Part shown: piece after piece, positions 54,942 to 62,925 of the stretch | How positions within the stretch are numbered: the stretch's first letter is position 1 | Layout of the letters: each line of letters begins with the position of its first letter | Assembly: GCF_004358665.1 (NCBI RefSeq) | Contig: NZ_SMZR01000007.1 | Span: 1-64,000 of the forward strand | Source of the DNA: Jeotgalibacillus sp. S-D1 | GTDB lineage: Bacteria; Bacillota; Bacilli; Bacillales; Jeotgalibacillaceae | Length of the DNA stretch: 64,000 bases | Direction: 5' to 3' | Program-made: the position numbers and the translations under genes | Notes under the pieces: model-generated | What the model was told of the DNA's origin: nothing | Database searches by the model: none | What the model saw: only the letters and a program-made list of their open reading frames with translations

Positions 54942-56828
54942 TTATGAATATAGACGGTATACTTTTTCGTACTCGCTTTCCAGCGCTACTTTTTGATTGT
55001 ACAGCTGCTGCAGGTGTTCCGCACTCTTTTCTTCTAAAAGTTCCCTCTCTACTTTAGCCAATTCTCTTTCAATTTCTTCAACTTTTCCCAGCCATATTTC
55101 CTCATTTATTTCCTCGGAAATAGTGCTTCTCTGGTCTGATGTTTTTTTACTTTTGTTTCTTACAGGGTCAGGTTTCGCCGACTCAGAAGTACGTTTGACC
55201 TGTTGCTGCTGTCTTTTTTCATTGGCCCAATTAAATGTTCCTTCATAAGTTGTAATAGACCCATTTTCGAGCCAGCCGATCCGGTTAAAAAGCTTGTTTA
55301 GAAAATACCGATCATGCGATATAGCCAGGATGGTGCCTTCAAATTCTGCTAATGCTTCTTCCAGCACTTCCTGACTTTCTATATCCAAATGGTTTGTCGG
55401 CTCATCCAGCAAAAGCAGATTGCAGGTCTGGTGCATCAGTACGGCCAGACGAAGTCTCATCCGTTCTCCTCCGCTTAGTCCTGAAACTTTATTAAAGACA
55501 TTTGCACCATAAAATAAAAATTTAGCTAATATATATCTTGCTTCTGCTTCACTCATATCGATTTCATCTCTGAATAAATCAATCACCCGGTCTTCCTCTT
55601 TAAAAACAAGAGCATGCTGAGCTAAATATCCGATCCGGCAGCTGCTGCCAATTTTTACAGTGCCTGTATCCGGCAGCACTTCTTTTACAATCATCCGAAG
55701 AAGAGTGGTCTTGCCTGAGCCGTTGCTTCCTACTATGGCATAACGATCCTGATGGTAAACTTGAAAATTAACATTATGAAAAAGGAATTTATCTTCGAAA
55801 CCTTGGGATACTTCTTTGAACTCAACGACGTCTTTCCCGCTTCTGCCGCCTGTATCAAAAGCTAGATTCATTTTTTTAGCTTCCAAAACAGGTTTTTTTA
55901 ATCTTTCAATTCTGGCTAAAGCCTTTTCCATACTTTTTGCCTTTCGGAATAGCTTTTCATTAGGAGGATTTGCCTCGTTTGCCCATTGTCTCAAGCGTTT
56001 GATGGCTTCCTTCATTTTTTTGATTTTTTTCTGCTGTTCTTCGTATGCATGAAACTCCTGCATCAGCTTTTCTTCTTTTTTGGTGAGATATTCGGTGTAA
56101 CTGCAGGGATAGACAGTTAATTCCCCATCCTCTAAATCTGCGATATCAGTAACAACCTCATCTAAAAAATAGCGGTCATGGGAGATGACCACAAGGGCCC
56201 CAGAATAGTTTTTTATAAACTGTTCCAGCCATTCAATCGACTCTAAATCAAGATGGTTTGTTGGCTCATCCAGCAGCAATAAAGAAGGCTTTTGCAAGAG
56301 CAGCAGCGCCAGACCAAGCTTTGTTTTCTCTCCTCCGCTCATTTGCTCGAAGGTACGGTTTTTCAAATGTTCGATTTGAAGGCCGTTAACAACTGCGTTA
56401 ATCTTTGACTCAACTTCATAGCCTCCCCTTTGTGCAAATGTTTCTTGAAGCAAACCATACTCCTCGGCTAAACGGGACAGGGCAGATTCATTTTTCTCAT
56501 TAGTCAGCTCTATTTCAATGGAATGGAGCTTTTCCTGTATGGCTAAAAGATCGCGAAATGCCGATTCCAAATATTCTTTTCCTGCTGTTTGTCCTGCTGC
56601 CGTTGGAATTTGAGCCAGTGAACCAATCTGACAATTTTTTTGCTTTGTAACGTTTCCTTCTGTTGGCTCTTCCATACCGGAGATAAGGTTAAATAAAGTC
56701 GTTTTTCCACTCCCGTTTCTTCCTACTAATCCGATCCGTGCATTCTCTTTGATAGTAAATGAAATATTATCAAAAATTGTTGTATCGCTATATTCTTTTT
56801 TCACTTGGTTTAATTGACAAATAATCAT
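54942..56828 (-). CDS. ABC-F family ATPase, likely ribosomal protection type
   Basis: A 628-residue soluble protein with two ATPase domains: GLVGRNGSGKTTLFN and AIVGSNGSGKTTLLRM (Walker A), MSGGEKTKLGLA and LSGGERMRLRLA (signatures), LLLDEPTNHLDLES and LLLDEPTNHLDIES (Walker B). Between them lies a helical linker; a coiled-coil C-terminal extension (about 540-628) follows. Such proteins bind the ribosomal E site; those with transcription attenuators upstream, like VmlR, give resistance to lincosamides, streptogramins A or pleuromutilins. Start at 56828 after GGGAGG. Confidence 0.9.
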   Translation of the reverse strand: MIICQLNQVKKEYSDTTIFDNISFTIKENARIGLVGRNGSGKTTLFNLISGMEEPTEGNVTKQKNCQIGSLAQIPTAAGQTAGKEYLESAFRDLLAIQEKLHSIEIELTNEKNESALSRLAEEYGLLQETFAQRGGYEVESKINAVVNGLQIEHLKNRTFEQMSGGEKTKLGLALLLLQKPSLLLLDEPTNHLDLESIEWLEQFIKNYSGALVVISHDRYFLDEVVTDIADLEDGELTVYPCSYTEYLTKKEEKLMQEFHAYEEQQKKIKKMKEAIKRLRQWANEANPPNEKLFRKAKSMEKALARIERLKKPVLEAKKMNLAFDTGGRSGKDVVEFKEVSQGFEDKFLFHNVNFQVYHQDRYAIVGSNGSGKTTLLRMIVKEVLPDTGTVKIGSSCRIGYLAQHALVFKEEDRVIDLFRDEIDMSEAEARYILAKFLFYGANVFNKVSGLSGGERMRLRLAVLMHQTCNLLLLDEPTNHLDIESQEVLEEALAEFEGTILAISHDRYFLNKLFNRIGWLENGSITTYEGTFNWANEKRQQQQVKRTSESAKPDPVRNKSKKTSDQRSTISEEINEEIWLGKVEEIERELAKVERELLEEKSAEHLQQLYNQKVALESEYEKVYRLYS

Positions 56829-56878
56829 ATTGTTTTCCTCCCAATCATAAGTTGAGAGATCTCTTGTTTTACAGCAAT

Positions 56879-56914
56879 AAAAATAGCCGCAGGGAATCAT
56901 TATCCCTACAGCTA
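56879..56914 (-). terminator. attenuator terminator in the ABC-F leader
   Basis: On the minus strand TAGCTGTAGGG pairs with CCCTGCGGCTA (11 bp with two G-U) around ATAATGATT and is followed by TTTTTATT, 50 bases before the ABC-F start. It would stop the transcript before the gene unless it is broken by an alternative fold. Confidence 0.8.
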
Positions 56915-56960
56915 CTTAAATAGAGCAAGCAAATTAGTATGCTTCGGACATACTGCTGCA

Positions 56961-57128
56961 CTATTTTGATCTTTCCTGAGGTGATAAGAGATCTCTGAAT
57001 GAAGTTGAATTCGTACATTGGCTAAAAAAGGGCATACTTATCCCTTTAAGCGTAAATGCATGAAAAATCCCACAGCAAATTGTAATAAATGTTAAAAATG
57101 CTGTGAATAACATCAACTCATTACTCAT
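56961..57128 (-). CDS. Leader peptide of the ABC-F gene, 55 residues
   Basis: A short frame with a strong GGGAGGTG site: starts MSNELMLFTAFLTFITICCG, ends LLSPQERSK, stop 46 bases before the attenuator hairpin. Ribosome stalling here by an antibiotic could open the terminator, as known for vmlR- or msr-type genes. The first half is hydrophobic; it may be nothing but a leader. AGAGATCTCT occurs near its end and again 37-50 bases before the main start and could form the alternative pairing. Confidence 0.6.
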   Translation of the reverse strand: MSNELMLFTAFLTFITICCGIFHAFTLKGISMPFFSQCTNSTSFRDLLSPQERSK

Positions 57129-57170
57129 CTCTTTTCACCTCCCTTTCCGTTCCATCTAAAATATGATCTC

Positions 57171-57199
57171 ATTATAATGAATATTCCCATAAAACACAA
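57171..57199 (-). promoter_or_regulatory. promoter of the ABC-F leader transcript
   Basis: TTGTGT (57194-57199), 17-bp spacer, perfect TATAAT (57171-57176) on the minus strand. Start of the transcript near 57164 gives a leader of about 335 bases. Confidence 0.7.
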
Positions 57200-57237
57200 T
57201 ATATTATTCGGATCATCTATAGGGAGTATTAAAAAAA

Positions 57238-57270
57238 TAAAAAAACCGTATTGTCTTTTGACAACACGGT
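57238..57270 (-). terminator. yitT-family gene terminator
   Basis: ACCGTGTTGTC and GACAATACGGT pair around AAAA on the minus strand, then seven T. Confidence 0.9.
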
Positions 57271-58115
57271 CATGCTAATCGTTTGAAATTCTGGCCAAGG
57301 ATTTCATTCATATTATGGACAGTAATAAAAGCTTTTTCATCTTGTCTGCCTACATAATTTTTTAATTTGGATAAGTCTTTTCTGCCAAGAATCGTTGTGA
57401 TAACTTCTTTTTGTTCATAATTAAATGCACCCTTAGCAGTATGAATCGTTGCACCGCATCCAAGTTCCCCTACAATAAAGGCACGGATGAGGTCACTTTC
57501 CCGGCTGATGATAACCACTTCTTTATTTGCATTAAATTGCTGAAGCGTATAATCGATCATTAATCCATTTAAAATGACACCGAAGAATGCGTACATGCCA
57601 ATTTGCGGTCCAAATAATAATACAGAGGACAAAGCAACAGCCAAATCGGAAAACAATACGGCCCGTCCAATTTCAATTCGAAAATATTTATTGATGATCA
57701 TTGCAATAATATCTGTACCGCCAGTTGAAGCTTTTTGATTAAATACAATCGCCATGCCGATCGCTGCGATACATTGACCAATAATTAACTGGATTAAAAT
57801 ATCATCACTTAGTGGTCCAGTAAGCGGAGCCAGCCATTCCAGAAGCCAGACATATCCTGACAGGGCAAAACTGGTGTAGACTGTCTTAGCGCCAAATTGA
57901 AAGCCTAAAAAAGCGATTCCCAAAGCAAATAATACAATGTTAACTAATATCATAAACAAACCAATCGACATTCCGGGGAAAAGTGTATTTAATACAATGG
58001 ACATTCCGCTCACGCCCCCAGTCGCCAGACTATTAGGTGAAAGAAAGAAATGTACATTGATCGCAACAAAAAGTGCTCCGATATTCATCCATAAAAAACT
58101 CATAACCTTATTCAT
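57270..58115 (-). CDS. YitT family membrane protein (DUF161/DUF2179)
   Basis: A 281-residue protein with five to six helices (residues 1-195) and a C-terminal soluble DUF2179 domain (about 205-281, VVIISRESDLIRAFIVGELGCGATIH). Family stretches GGVSGMSIVLNTLF and QKASTGGTDIIAMIINKYF are present. Members are of unknown transport function. Start at 58115 after GAGGAGG; the longer frame to 58151 is not needed. Confidence 0.9.
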   Translation of the reverse strand: MNKVMSFLWMNIGALFVAINVHFFLSPNSLATGGVSGMSIVLNTLFPGMSIGLFMILVNIVLFALGIAFLGFQFGAKTVYTSFALSGYVWLLEWLAPLTGPLSDDILIQLIIGQCIAAIGMAIVFNQKASTGGTDIIAMIINKYFRIEIGRAVLFSDLAVALSSVLLFGPQIGMYAFFGVILNGLMIDYTLQQFNANKEVVIISRESDLIRAFIVGELGCGATIHTAKGAFNYEQKEVITTILGRKDLSKLKNYVGRQDEKAFITVHNMNEILGQNFKRLA

Positions 58116-58263
58116 ACGAAATGCCTCCTCATGCCGTTTTTTTATAATCACAAGACCGCATTATACGCATGTGGGACGGGCATGTAAAGGAGTTATGGCT
58201 GATGCAGAATCGTAGATGAATTCAGTTATTTTTCATCATACATACAAATGATTTTTTATACAC

Positions 58264-59127
58264 TTATTGGTTTAAACTCTTTAGGTCATGCTGAACTTTT
58301 TTTAGTTTTTCACTGTTTTTTTGATACAGCAGCATGCCTTCCTCTGCCTGTGATGCCAGCGAAAACAACTCCAAATCAGCCTGGCAGCGGTTGAGTAATG
58401 CAGTAAGAATCTGATCCTTTGCTGCTGTGGGGTGCTGTATAACATGATCATATAAATCCACAGTCAGTTGACCAGCTGAATCCACTTGTCCGATAAACAC
58501 ATCTTGCATCACTCTGCTCTGTTTAGCCAGCTCCCCTTTCACCCATTCTTCATTTTTTCCGATTGAATTCAGGGCCTGACCCATGACAACACCGTCCATA
58601 ATGATGGTACATGGTTCCTTCATATAAGGGACGGTTATGTTAAGATCCTCCGCCGTGAGAGGCTGTTTCTCTTTTTTCAGCAGAATATTCAAATCTCCAG
58701 TAGGCTCCAGTATCGCGAATTCTACATCTGACAGCTGAAATACATCTTTCTTTCGCAGCAGTTCCATAAGCTCATCTACCGTATAGCGTTCCTTTTTTAA
58801 GCTGTTTTCAATGACATTTCCGTTTTGAATAAGGACGGTTCCTTTTCCCTCTAGAAAATCTCTCAGTTTTTTGCTCTTCATCGAAAGCTTATCTCCTATT
58901 ATAGGAAGAACCACAAAAGCACAAATGCCGATAACTCCATGAATAAAACTTCGATCCAGACCCGTAATTACTTCAGCCCCAATACTTCCGATTGTTATTC
59001 CAATTACATATTCAAAAAATGAAAGCTGAGAGATTTGTTTTTTCCCTAACCATTTCGTGACTAAAAATAGGGCCGCAAGCATCATGATAGCCCTGCTGAC
59101 TACGATTAACCATTCTGGCATTGCCAT
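58264..59127 (-). CDS. DUF421 (YetF) membrane protein with DUF1657-like tail
   Basis: A 287-residue protein: three N-terminal helices (about 1-75), the cytoplasmic YetF/DUF421 domain (80-215; KGTVLIQNGNVIENSLKKERYTVDELMELLRKKDVF in sense) and a C-terminal helical tail (about 230-287) similar to the neighbouring DUF1657 protein. DUF421 plus DUF1657 in one chain is the layout of 2Duf, a spore inner-membrane protein tied to spore resistance. A GTG at 59130 or ATG at 59121 are other start choices. Co-transcribed with the DUF1657 gene. Confidence 0.82.
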   Translation of the reverse strand: MAMPEWLIVVSRAIMMLAALFLVTKWLGKKQISQLSFFEYVIGITIGSIGAEVITGLDRSFIHGVIGICAFVVLPIIGDKLSMKSKKLRDFLEGKGTVLIQNGNVIENSLKKERYTVDELMELLRKKDVFQLSDVEFAILEPTGDLNILLKKEKQPLTAEDLNITVPYMKEPCTIIMDGVVMGQALNSIGKNEEWVKGELAKQSRVMQDVFIGQVDSAGQLTVDLYDHVIQHPTAAKDQILTALLNRCQADLELFSLASQAEEGMLLYQKNSEKLKKVQHDLKSLNQ

Positions 59128-59140
59128 CACACCACATTTC

Positions 59141-59344
59141 TTAATTCGATTTTGACGGTACCGGTGTTTCCTCTATTCTTATTAAACGATCTTTTATATC
59201 ATTAATGACTTCACTTACTGTCAGCATGGAATCATGATAGACTTTCTTTTCTTTAATATTCGTGGTTTTCAGCGATAGATCCGCCAAACTGTTTTCTACT
59301 TTTTTCAAATTTACTAAACAAGCCCTGATATCAGCTGCTTTCAT
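59141..59344 (-). CDS. DUF1657 family protein
   Basis: A 67-residue all-helical protein with the pattern ACLVNLKKVENSLADLSLKT and VISDIKDRL-like end (read here as VINDIKDRLIRIEE), typical for DUF1657. Start at 59344 after GAGGTG. It heads a two-gene operon; in spore spoVA2mob operons DUF1657 and DUF421 genes are found together, but no spoVA gene is near here. Confidence 0.85.
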   Translation of the reverse strand: MKAADIRACLVNLKKVENSLADLSLKTTNIKEKKVYHDSMLTVSEVINDIKDRLIRIEETPVPSKSN

Positions 59345-59507
59345 AGTATTCACCTCGATTGTAAGTCCTGATATGTACATTATGATAACCACATCTTAAA
59401 GTTATTCACTTTTATTGAGGATTTGCTGAAATCATCTGAAGTGTTAAATCTGCCTAACGAAAAAAAGAGTGTCTCCTAAAAAAGGTCACTCTGCTCCTCT
59501 GTGCGGG

Positions 59508-59633
59508 TTCTACACTTCAATTCAGACTTTCTACATCCCGCGCGTGACGTTCTACACCACAAACCATCACTTCTACGCTTTGCGCCAGACCTTCTACATT
59601 TCCCGGACGGACTTCTACATTTCCCGGCTTCCC
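59508..59633 (+). repeat. 21-bp-pitch array of a second motif (TTCTACA), long copy
   Basis: TTCTACA-like motifs start at 59508, 59529, 59550, 59571, 59592 and 59613, all exactly 21 bp apart; a weaker TTTACA follows at about 59637. Motif sequence differs from the TTTATCGATCA family but the pitch is the same. It lies in the divergent gap before the ferritin-like gene. Confidence 0.8.
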
Positions 59634-59732
59634 CCCTTTACATGGATAGCTTCATAAACTTATTCAGATGCACTCATTGAGATTCACAACTTGTTTGTTT
59701 TTTTCTTTAAGTGCTCCTGCATCAGCTGAGGG

Positions 59733-59837
59733 TTCTACACTACAATTCAGCCCTTCTACACCCCGCGCGTGACATTCTACACCACAAACCATCACTTCTA
59801 CACTTTGCGCCAGAACTTCTACATTTCCCGGAATCAC
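59733..59837 (+). repeat. 21-bp-pitch TTCTACA array, short copy
   Basis: Motifs start at 59733, 59754, 59775, 59796 and 59817, 21 bp apart. The stretch is a diverged direct copy (about nine of ten bases equal) of 59508-59612, 225 bp downstream. The bases 59640-59730 between the copies hold nothing recognised. Confidence 0.8.
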
Positions 59838-59946
59838 CATAAATGAATTTCACATAACGCTAAATCTTCGTTTTGACATCGCACGCACACCAATCTTCAA
59901 AAAACATAAGATAACAATAAAATTGAACATCGGAGGACAATGAACA

Positions 59947-60861
59947 ATGTATTTTAATCAATATTCTACTTATCAAAATCAATATTTTAATGAATATTTT
60001 CGCATAAACAATGACAGACAGCTTATTGACGATATTCAAAAAGCCATTAATGCTGAGTATAGTGCTATTGCCTGTTATGAAAAGTTAGCCAAAATAGCAC
60101 CTACAGAGAATGAAAGGAACAAAATCCTTAATATACAAACAGATGAAAAACGTCATCTTGAAGAGTTCAGCAGAATTTATACAAATTTAACAGGGATGCA
60201 GCCAACATATAAAGTAACTGAGGAATGTCCTGATAACTATAGGGAAGGAATTGAGTTCGCTTATAAAGATGAGCAGGAAGCTGTGGATTTTTACTTAGAT
60301 ATAGCTGATAAATCTCAGGATGCAGTTCTTATTAATCGATTTCGCCGTGCAGCTGCAGATGAGCAAAATCATGCTGTATGGTTTTTGTATTTTCTTCATA
60401 AACCAGATCTATCACCCACAACCCGGCAAATTGAAAATTATGGTGCTCAAGGGGCATTAAGTTCTTCTACATTGTCTATCCCCCAAATGCTCACTTATGC
60501 CCTTCAAGACGAGTACTTAGCACAGGCAAGATATAATAATATCCTAGGGAATTTTGGATATATTCGTACATTTGCACAAATCCAAGAAGCGGAATTAAGA
60601 CATATAAGTGCTCTATTACCCCTTTTTGAACGCTACCAAGTGCCTGTACCTGCAGATATATCACCGTCATTGGTTTCAACACCAGAAAACATTAAAGCTG
60701 CCTATGCCGCTGGCGTTCAAGGAGAGATAGACAATATCGCTATGTATGAAAGGTTTTTATCATTTGAAATCCCTGCCGATGTGAGAACAGTGTTTTCACA
60801 ACTTCGTAACGCCTCCTTGAATCATCTTGCTGCTTTTGAAAGAGGTCTGGCCAGGGATTAA
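59947..60861 (+). CDS. Double ferritin-like protein (rubrerythrin-like plus DUF2202-like)
   Basis: A 304-residue protein of two four-helix bundles. N-terminal half (20-150): AEYSAIACYEKL, TDEKRHLEEF, YKDEQEAVDFYLDIAD, AADEQNHAVWFL give the E and ExxH pattern of di-iron proteins. C-terminal half (178-304): LQDEYLAQARYNNIL, IQEAELRHISALLPLFERY, GEIDNIAMYERFL and SLNHLAAFERGL give a second, DUF2202-type set. Asn/Tyr-rich start. Related Bacillus proteins are coat- or stress-linked; the role here is unknown. GGAGGACAATG is upstream. Confidence 0.85.
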   Translation: MYFNQYSTYQNQYFNEYFRINNDRQLIDDIQKAINAEYSAIACYEKLAKIAPTENERNKILNIQTDEKRHLEEFSRIYTNLTGMQPTYKVTEECPDNYREGIEFAYKDEQEAVDFYLDIADKSQDAVLINRFRRAAADEQNHAVWFLYFLHKPDLSPTTRQIENYGAQGALSSSTLSIPQMLTYALQDEYLAQARYNNILGNFGYIRTFAQIQEAELRHISALLPLFERYQVPVPADISPSLVSTPENIKAAYAAGVQGEIDNIAMYERFLSFEIPADVRTVFSQLRNASLNHLAAFERGLARD

Positions 60862-60893
60862 GCTTTTCTTGTTTGAACATTATCTTATTGTAT

Positions 60894-60933
60894 AAAAAAA
60901 CGTTTCTTACAAAAGTGTAAGAAACGTTTTTAA
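60894..60933. terminator. bidirectional terminator before queF fragment
   Basis: AAAAACGTTTCTTAC and GTAAGAAACGTTTTT form a perfect stem around AAAAGT, between the ferritin-like gene and the old 3' end of queF. Confidence 0.92.
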
Positions 60934-60937
60934 AGGT

Positions 60938-61156
60938 TTACCGATTATCCACCGTCTCCGGATACATATCATGATTCATTAAACGATGATAAGCCATTTC
61001 CTCATATTTCGTCCCAGGCTTGCCGTAGTTAGTATACGGGTCAATGGAGATGCCGCCTCGTGGCGTGAATTTCCCCCATACTTCAATGTAGCGAGGGTCC
61101 ATCAGTTCGATGAGGTCGTTCATGATGATGTTCATGCAGTCCTCATGGAAGTCGCC
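60938..61156 (-). pseudogene. queF: 3' fragment of queF, cut by a mobile element
   Basis: 72 codons equal in sense to the C-terminal part of NADPH-dependent preQ0 reductase QueF (GDFHEDC, then [40 protein letters not shown]). Full QueF is about 165 residues, so roughly the first 93, including the catalytic cysteine, are missing. Upstream of GDFHEDC the frame stays open for nine odd codons and then meets TAA; the integrase stop is 45 bases away. No usable start is present. The 5' part should lie at the far end of the element, beyond the window. Confidence 0.88.
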
Positions 61157-61200
61157 GTCTGTAACCCCAGTTATATCAAGAGTTTAGCGGCTGCATTTAT
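61140..61200. mobile_element. probable attachment-site junction in queF
   Basis: Chromosomal queF homology stops at about 61156 and the integrase gene ends at 61201, so the recombination core should be within these ~60 bases, likely near GGCGACTTCCATGAGGACTG. The partner site is outside the window, so the core cannot be defined. Confidence 0.6.
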
Positions 61201-62361
61201 TTACTGGTCACTATTTTGGTCACTGCCCTTGAACAATTCATCAAACGTGCCAGCCGCTTCAAGCTGCATCGATGGTAAAACGTGACTATATGTGTTCAAT
61301 GTCACCGTTACATTCTTGTGACCAAGCCGCTCTTGAATGATTTTTGGATTTACTTTATTTGCCATCAAGAATGTAGCATGTGTATGTCTGAGATCATGAA
61401 GACGGATTTTTGGAAGTCCCAATTGTTCGACGGTCACTTTGAAAGCTCGTCTAAAGTTATTCGGATGCACCCAGCTTCCGTTTTTCGTACATACCACTAA
61501 ATCGTATGGAAGGTATTCATCTGCCAATACCGTTCTTTCCCGAAGAAGGCACTTATAATGTGCTTTTAGGCTGCTCAGAAGAGCGTCAGGGACATAGACA
61601 ACTCTCAAAGCGGCATTGGTCTTCCCTTCATTGACAAAGCCATACACGTTATCCTCGTCGATCTTACTAAGTGTTTGTCGAATGAAGATTCGTTTACCTT
61701 TAAAGTCAATGTCACTCCAACGCAAGCCAAGAACCTCACCCATTCGCATACCTGTCTGAGTGGAAATACTGAAGCCGATAAAGTGTCTTGTTAAGTTCAA
61801 TACTCGCTGAGGAGCGCCTAAAAACAACATCATCTCATCCGCTGTCCATACCCGAAGCTTTTTCGGCATTCTTGGCAATGAAATATCGTCTAACATTGAC
61901 TTGTTTAAGATGCTTTTTTGAGAAGCCTTATAAAGGACTTCTGCCACAATGCCATAAGCAGCTCGGATTGTCGCTGGAGACAGCTTACGTTCTTTGTGGA
62001 GCGTCTGGATATAAGTCTGGATGATTTGCTCACTAAACTCACCCATCTGTACATCCCCGATATACGGAACAATGTTATAGCGGATTTGTTCTTCATAATT
62101 TTGAATCGTACTCGACTTTAATTTGATCTTCTTTGCTTCAAACCACTGAGCAAGATACTTGCTAAAAGGAAGCTTTGCCACACTCAATTCTTTCACTTCA
62201 CTAACCTCAATCTGAAGTTTTGCGAGAGCTAATTTTGCCTCATGTTTTGAATCAAAACCTCTTCGCTTCAGCTGCTTTCTTTTTCCAGTCATGGGATCTT
62301 TCCCAGTGTCTAACACAAAAAAATACTTACCTGTTTTCTCATCTTTTTTTATTACTGTCAT
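61201..62361 (-). CDS. int: Tyrosine-recombinase integrase
   Basis: A 386-residue phage/ICE-type integrase: arm-binding domain (FFVLDTGKDPMTGKRKQ, then RRGFDSKHEAKLALAKLQ), core-binding SAM-like domain (about 60-160) and the catalytic domain with Arg in TGMRMGEVLGLRWSDI, His-x-x-Arg in LHDLRHTHATFL, His in ERLGHKNVTVT and nucleophile Tyr in NTYSHVL. Start at 62361 after AGGTG; GTG at 62370 is possible. It points at the junction in queF, so it probably made it. No excisionase gene was found next to it. Confidence 0.93.
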   Translation of the reverse strand: MTVIKKDEKTGKYFFVLDTGKDPMTGKRKQLKRRGFDSKHEAKLALAKLQIEVSEVKELSVAKLPFSKYLAQWFEAKKIKLKSSTIQNYEEQIRYNIVPYIGDVQMGEFSEQIIQTYIQTLHKERKLSPATIRAAYGIVAEVLYKASQKSILNKSMLDDISLPRMPKKLRVWTADEMMLFLGAPQRVLNLTRHFIGFSISTQTGMRMGEVLGLRWSDIDFKGKRIFIRQTLSKIDEDNVYGFVNEGKTNAALRVVYVPDALLSSLKAHYKCLLRERTVLADEYLPYDLVVCTKNGSWVHPNNFRRAFKVTVEQLGLPKIRLHDLRHTHATFLMANKVNPKIIQERLGHKNVTVTLNTYSHVLPSMQLEAAGTFDELFKGSDQNSDQ

Positions 62362-62560
62362 CACTATCACCTGTATTTCACAGGGAGGTGATTAGGAATC
62401 TGCTTAATAGTATTTTAATAACGTTATGATTAAATGTCTATCATTGTTGGTAATTTCTCTTCTAACCCTATTATACACTTCTTATTAATCCTCGTTATTT
62501 ACTAAAAAAAGGAGTTTTCAAGATCCTTAAAATCGTCTTAAAGTTGTCTTAATATTTTAT
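62362..62560. other. integrase upstream region
   Basis: About 200 bases of AT-rich sequence. A short inverted repeat CACCT...AGGTG surrounds the integrase ribosome site (about 62364-62391). No promoter or operator can be supported and no small gene is seen. Confidence 0.3.
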
Positions 62561-62632
62561 AATTCCTATTGTGTTCGAACCAGCGACCTCTATCCTGTCA
62601 AGGTGGCGCTCTACCAACTGAGCTACGGAATC
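62561..62632 (-). pseudogene. Degenerate tRNA-Val (GAC) gene
   Basis: The minus strand reads GATTCCGTAGCTCAGTTGG, TAGAGCGCCACCTTGACAGG and GGTCGCTGGTTCGAAC, that is acceptor, D arm, anticodon GAC and T arm. The 3' T-stem strand (ACAAT) and the 3' anticodon stem (GATAG) each mismatch at two positions, although the acceptor still mostly pairs (3' strand AGGAATT). No CCA is encoded. It is most likely a decayed or element-carried tRNA copy. Confidence 0.75.
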
Positions 62633-62760
62633 AAAGAACTTAATGGAATTATTCAAATCAATAGCTACCAATTGGTCACCTGCTCGTGACCAATCTGCGA
62701 CCAAAGTTTCCGCTTCCTAAGCCAATTGTATAAAGTTTTCCTTTAAATTGATTTTACAAA

Positions 62761-62806
62761 TAAAAAAGAGCCAAACCTCATTAAAGCAAGACTTGGCTCT
62801 TTTTAG
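62761..62806. terminator. terminator after the groEL fragment
   Basis: AAAGAGCCAA and TTGGCTCTTT form the stem with T-runs on both strands; probably the former groEL terminator, or shared by flanking units. Confidence 0.8.
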
Positions 62807-62925
62807 ATTGATGTGTAGCTCATGTCTTTTTCTTCAGGCTTGTCTGCTACGACTGCTTCTGTTGTTAGGAAGAGTGCTGCGACAGATACTGCATTTTGAA
62901 GAGCGTAACGAGTTACTTTTGTCGG
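62803..62925 (-). pseudogene. groEL: C-terminal fragment of groEL
   Basis: A 40-codon stretch reads [20 protein letters not shown] then [20 protein letters not shown], stop. The first 33 residues are the near-universal end of GroEL ([33 protein letters not shown]); the usual Gly-Gly-Met tail is replaced by a short odd end. Upstream sequence leaves the groEL frame at once. It is an orphan remnant inside the element. From 62926 to 63068 nothing is seen. Confidence 0.85.

Noticed and set aside
59469-59657. Plus-strand frame with FYxxRxT-type heptads
   Set aside because: Product of the TTCTACA array at 21-bp pitch; the second copy of the array does not preserve it.
62561-62632. Functional tRNA-Val
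   Set aside because: Four stem mismatches and no encoded CCA; kept only as a degenerate copy.
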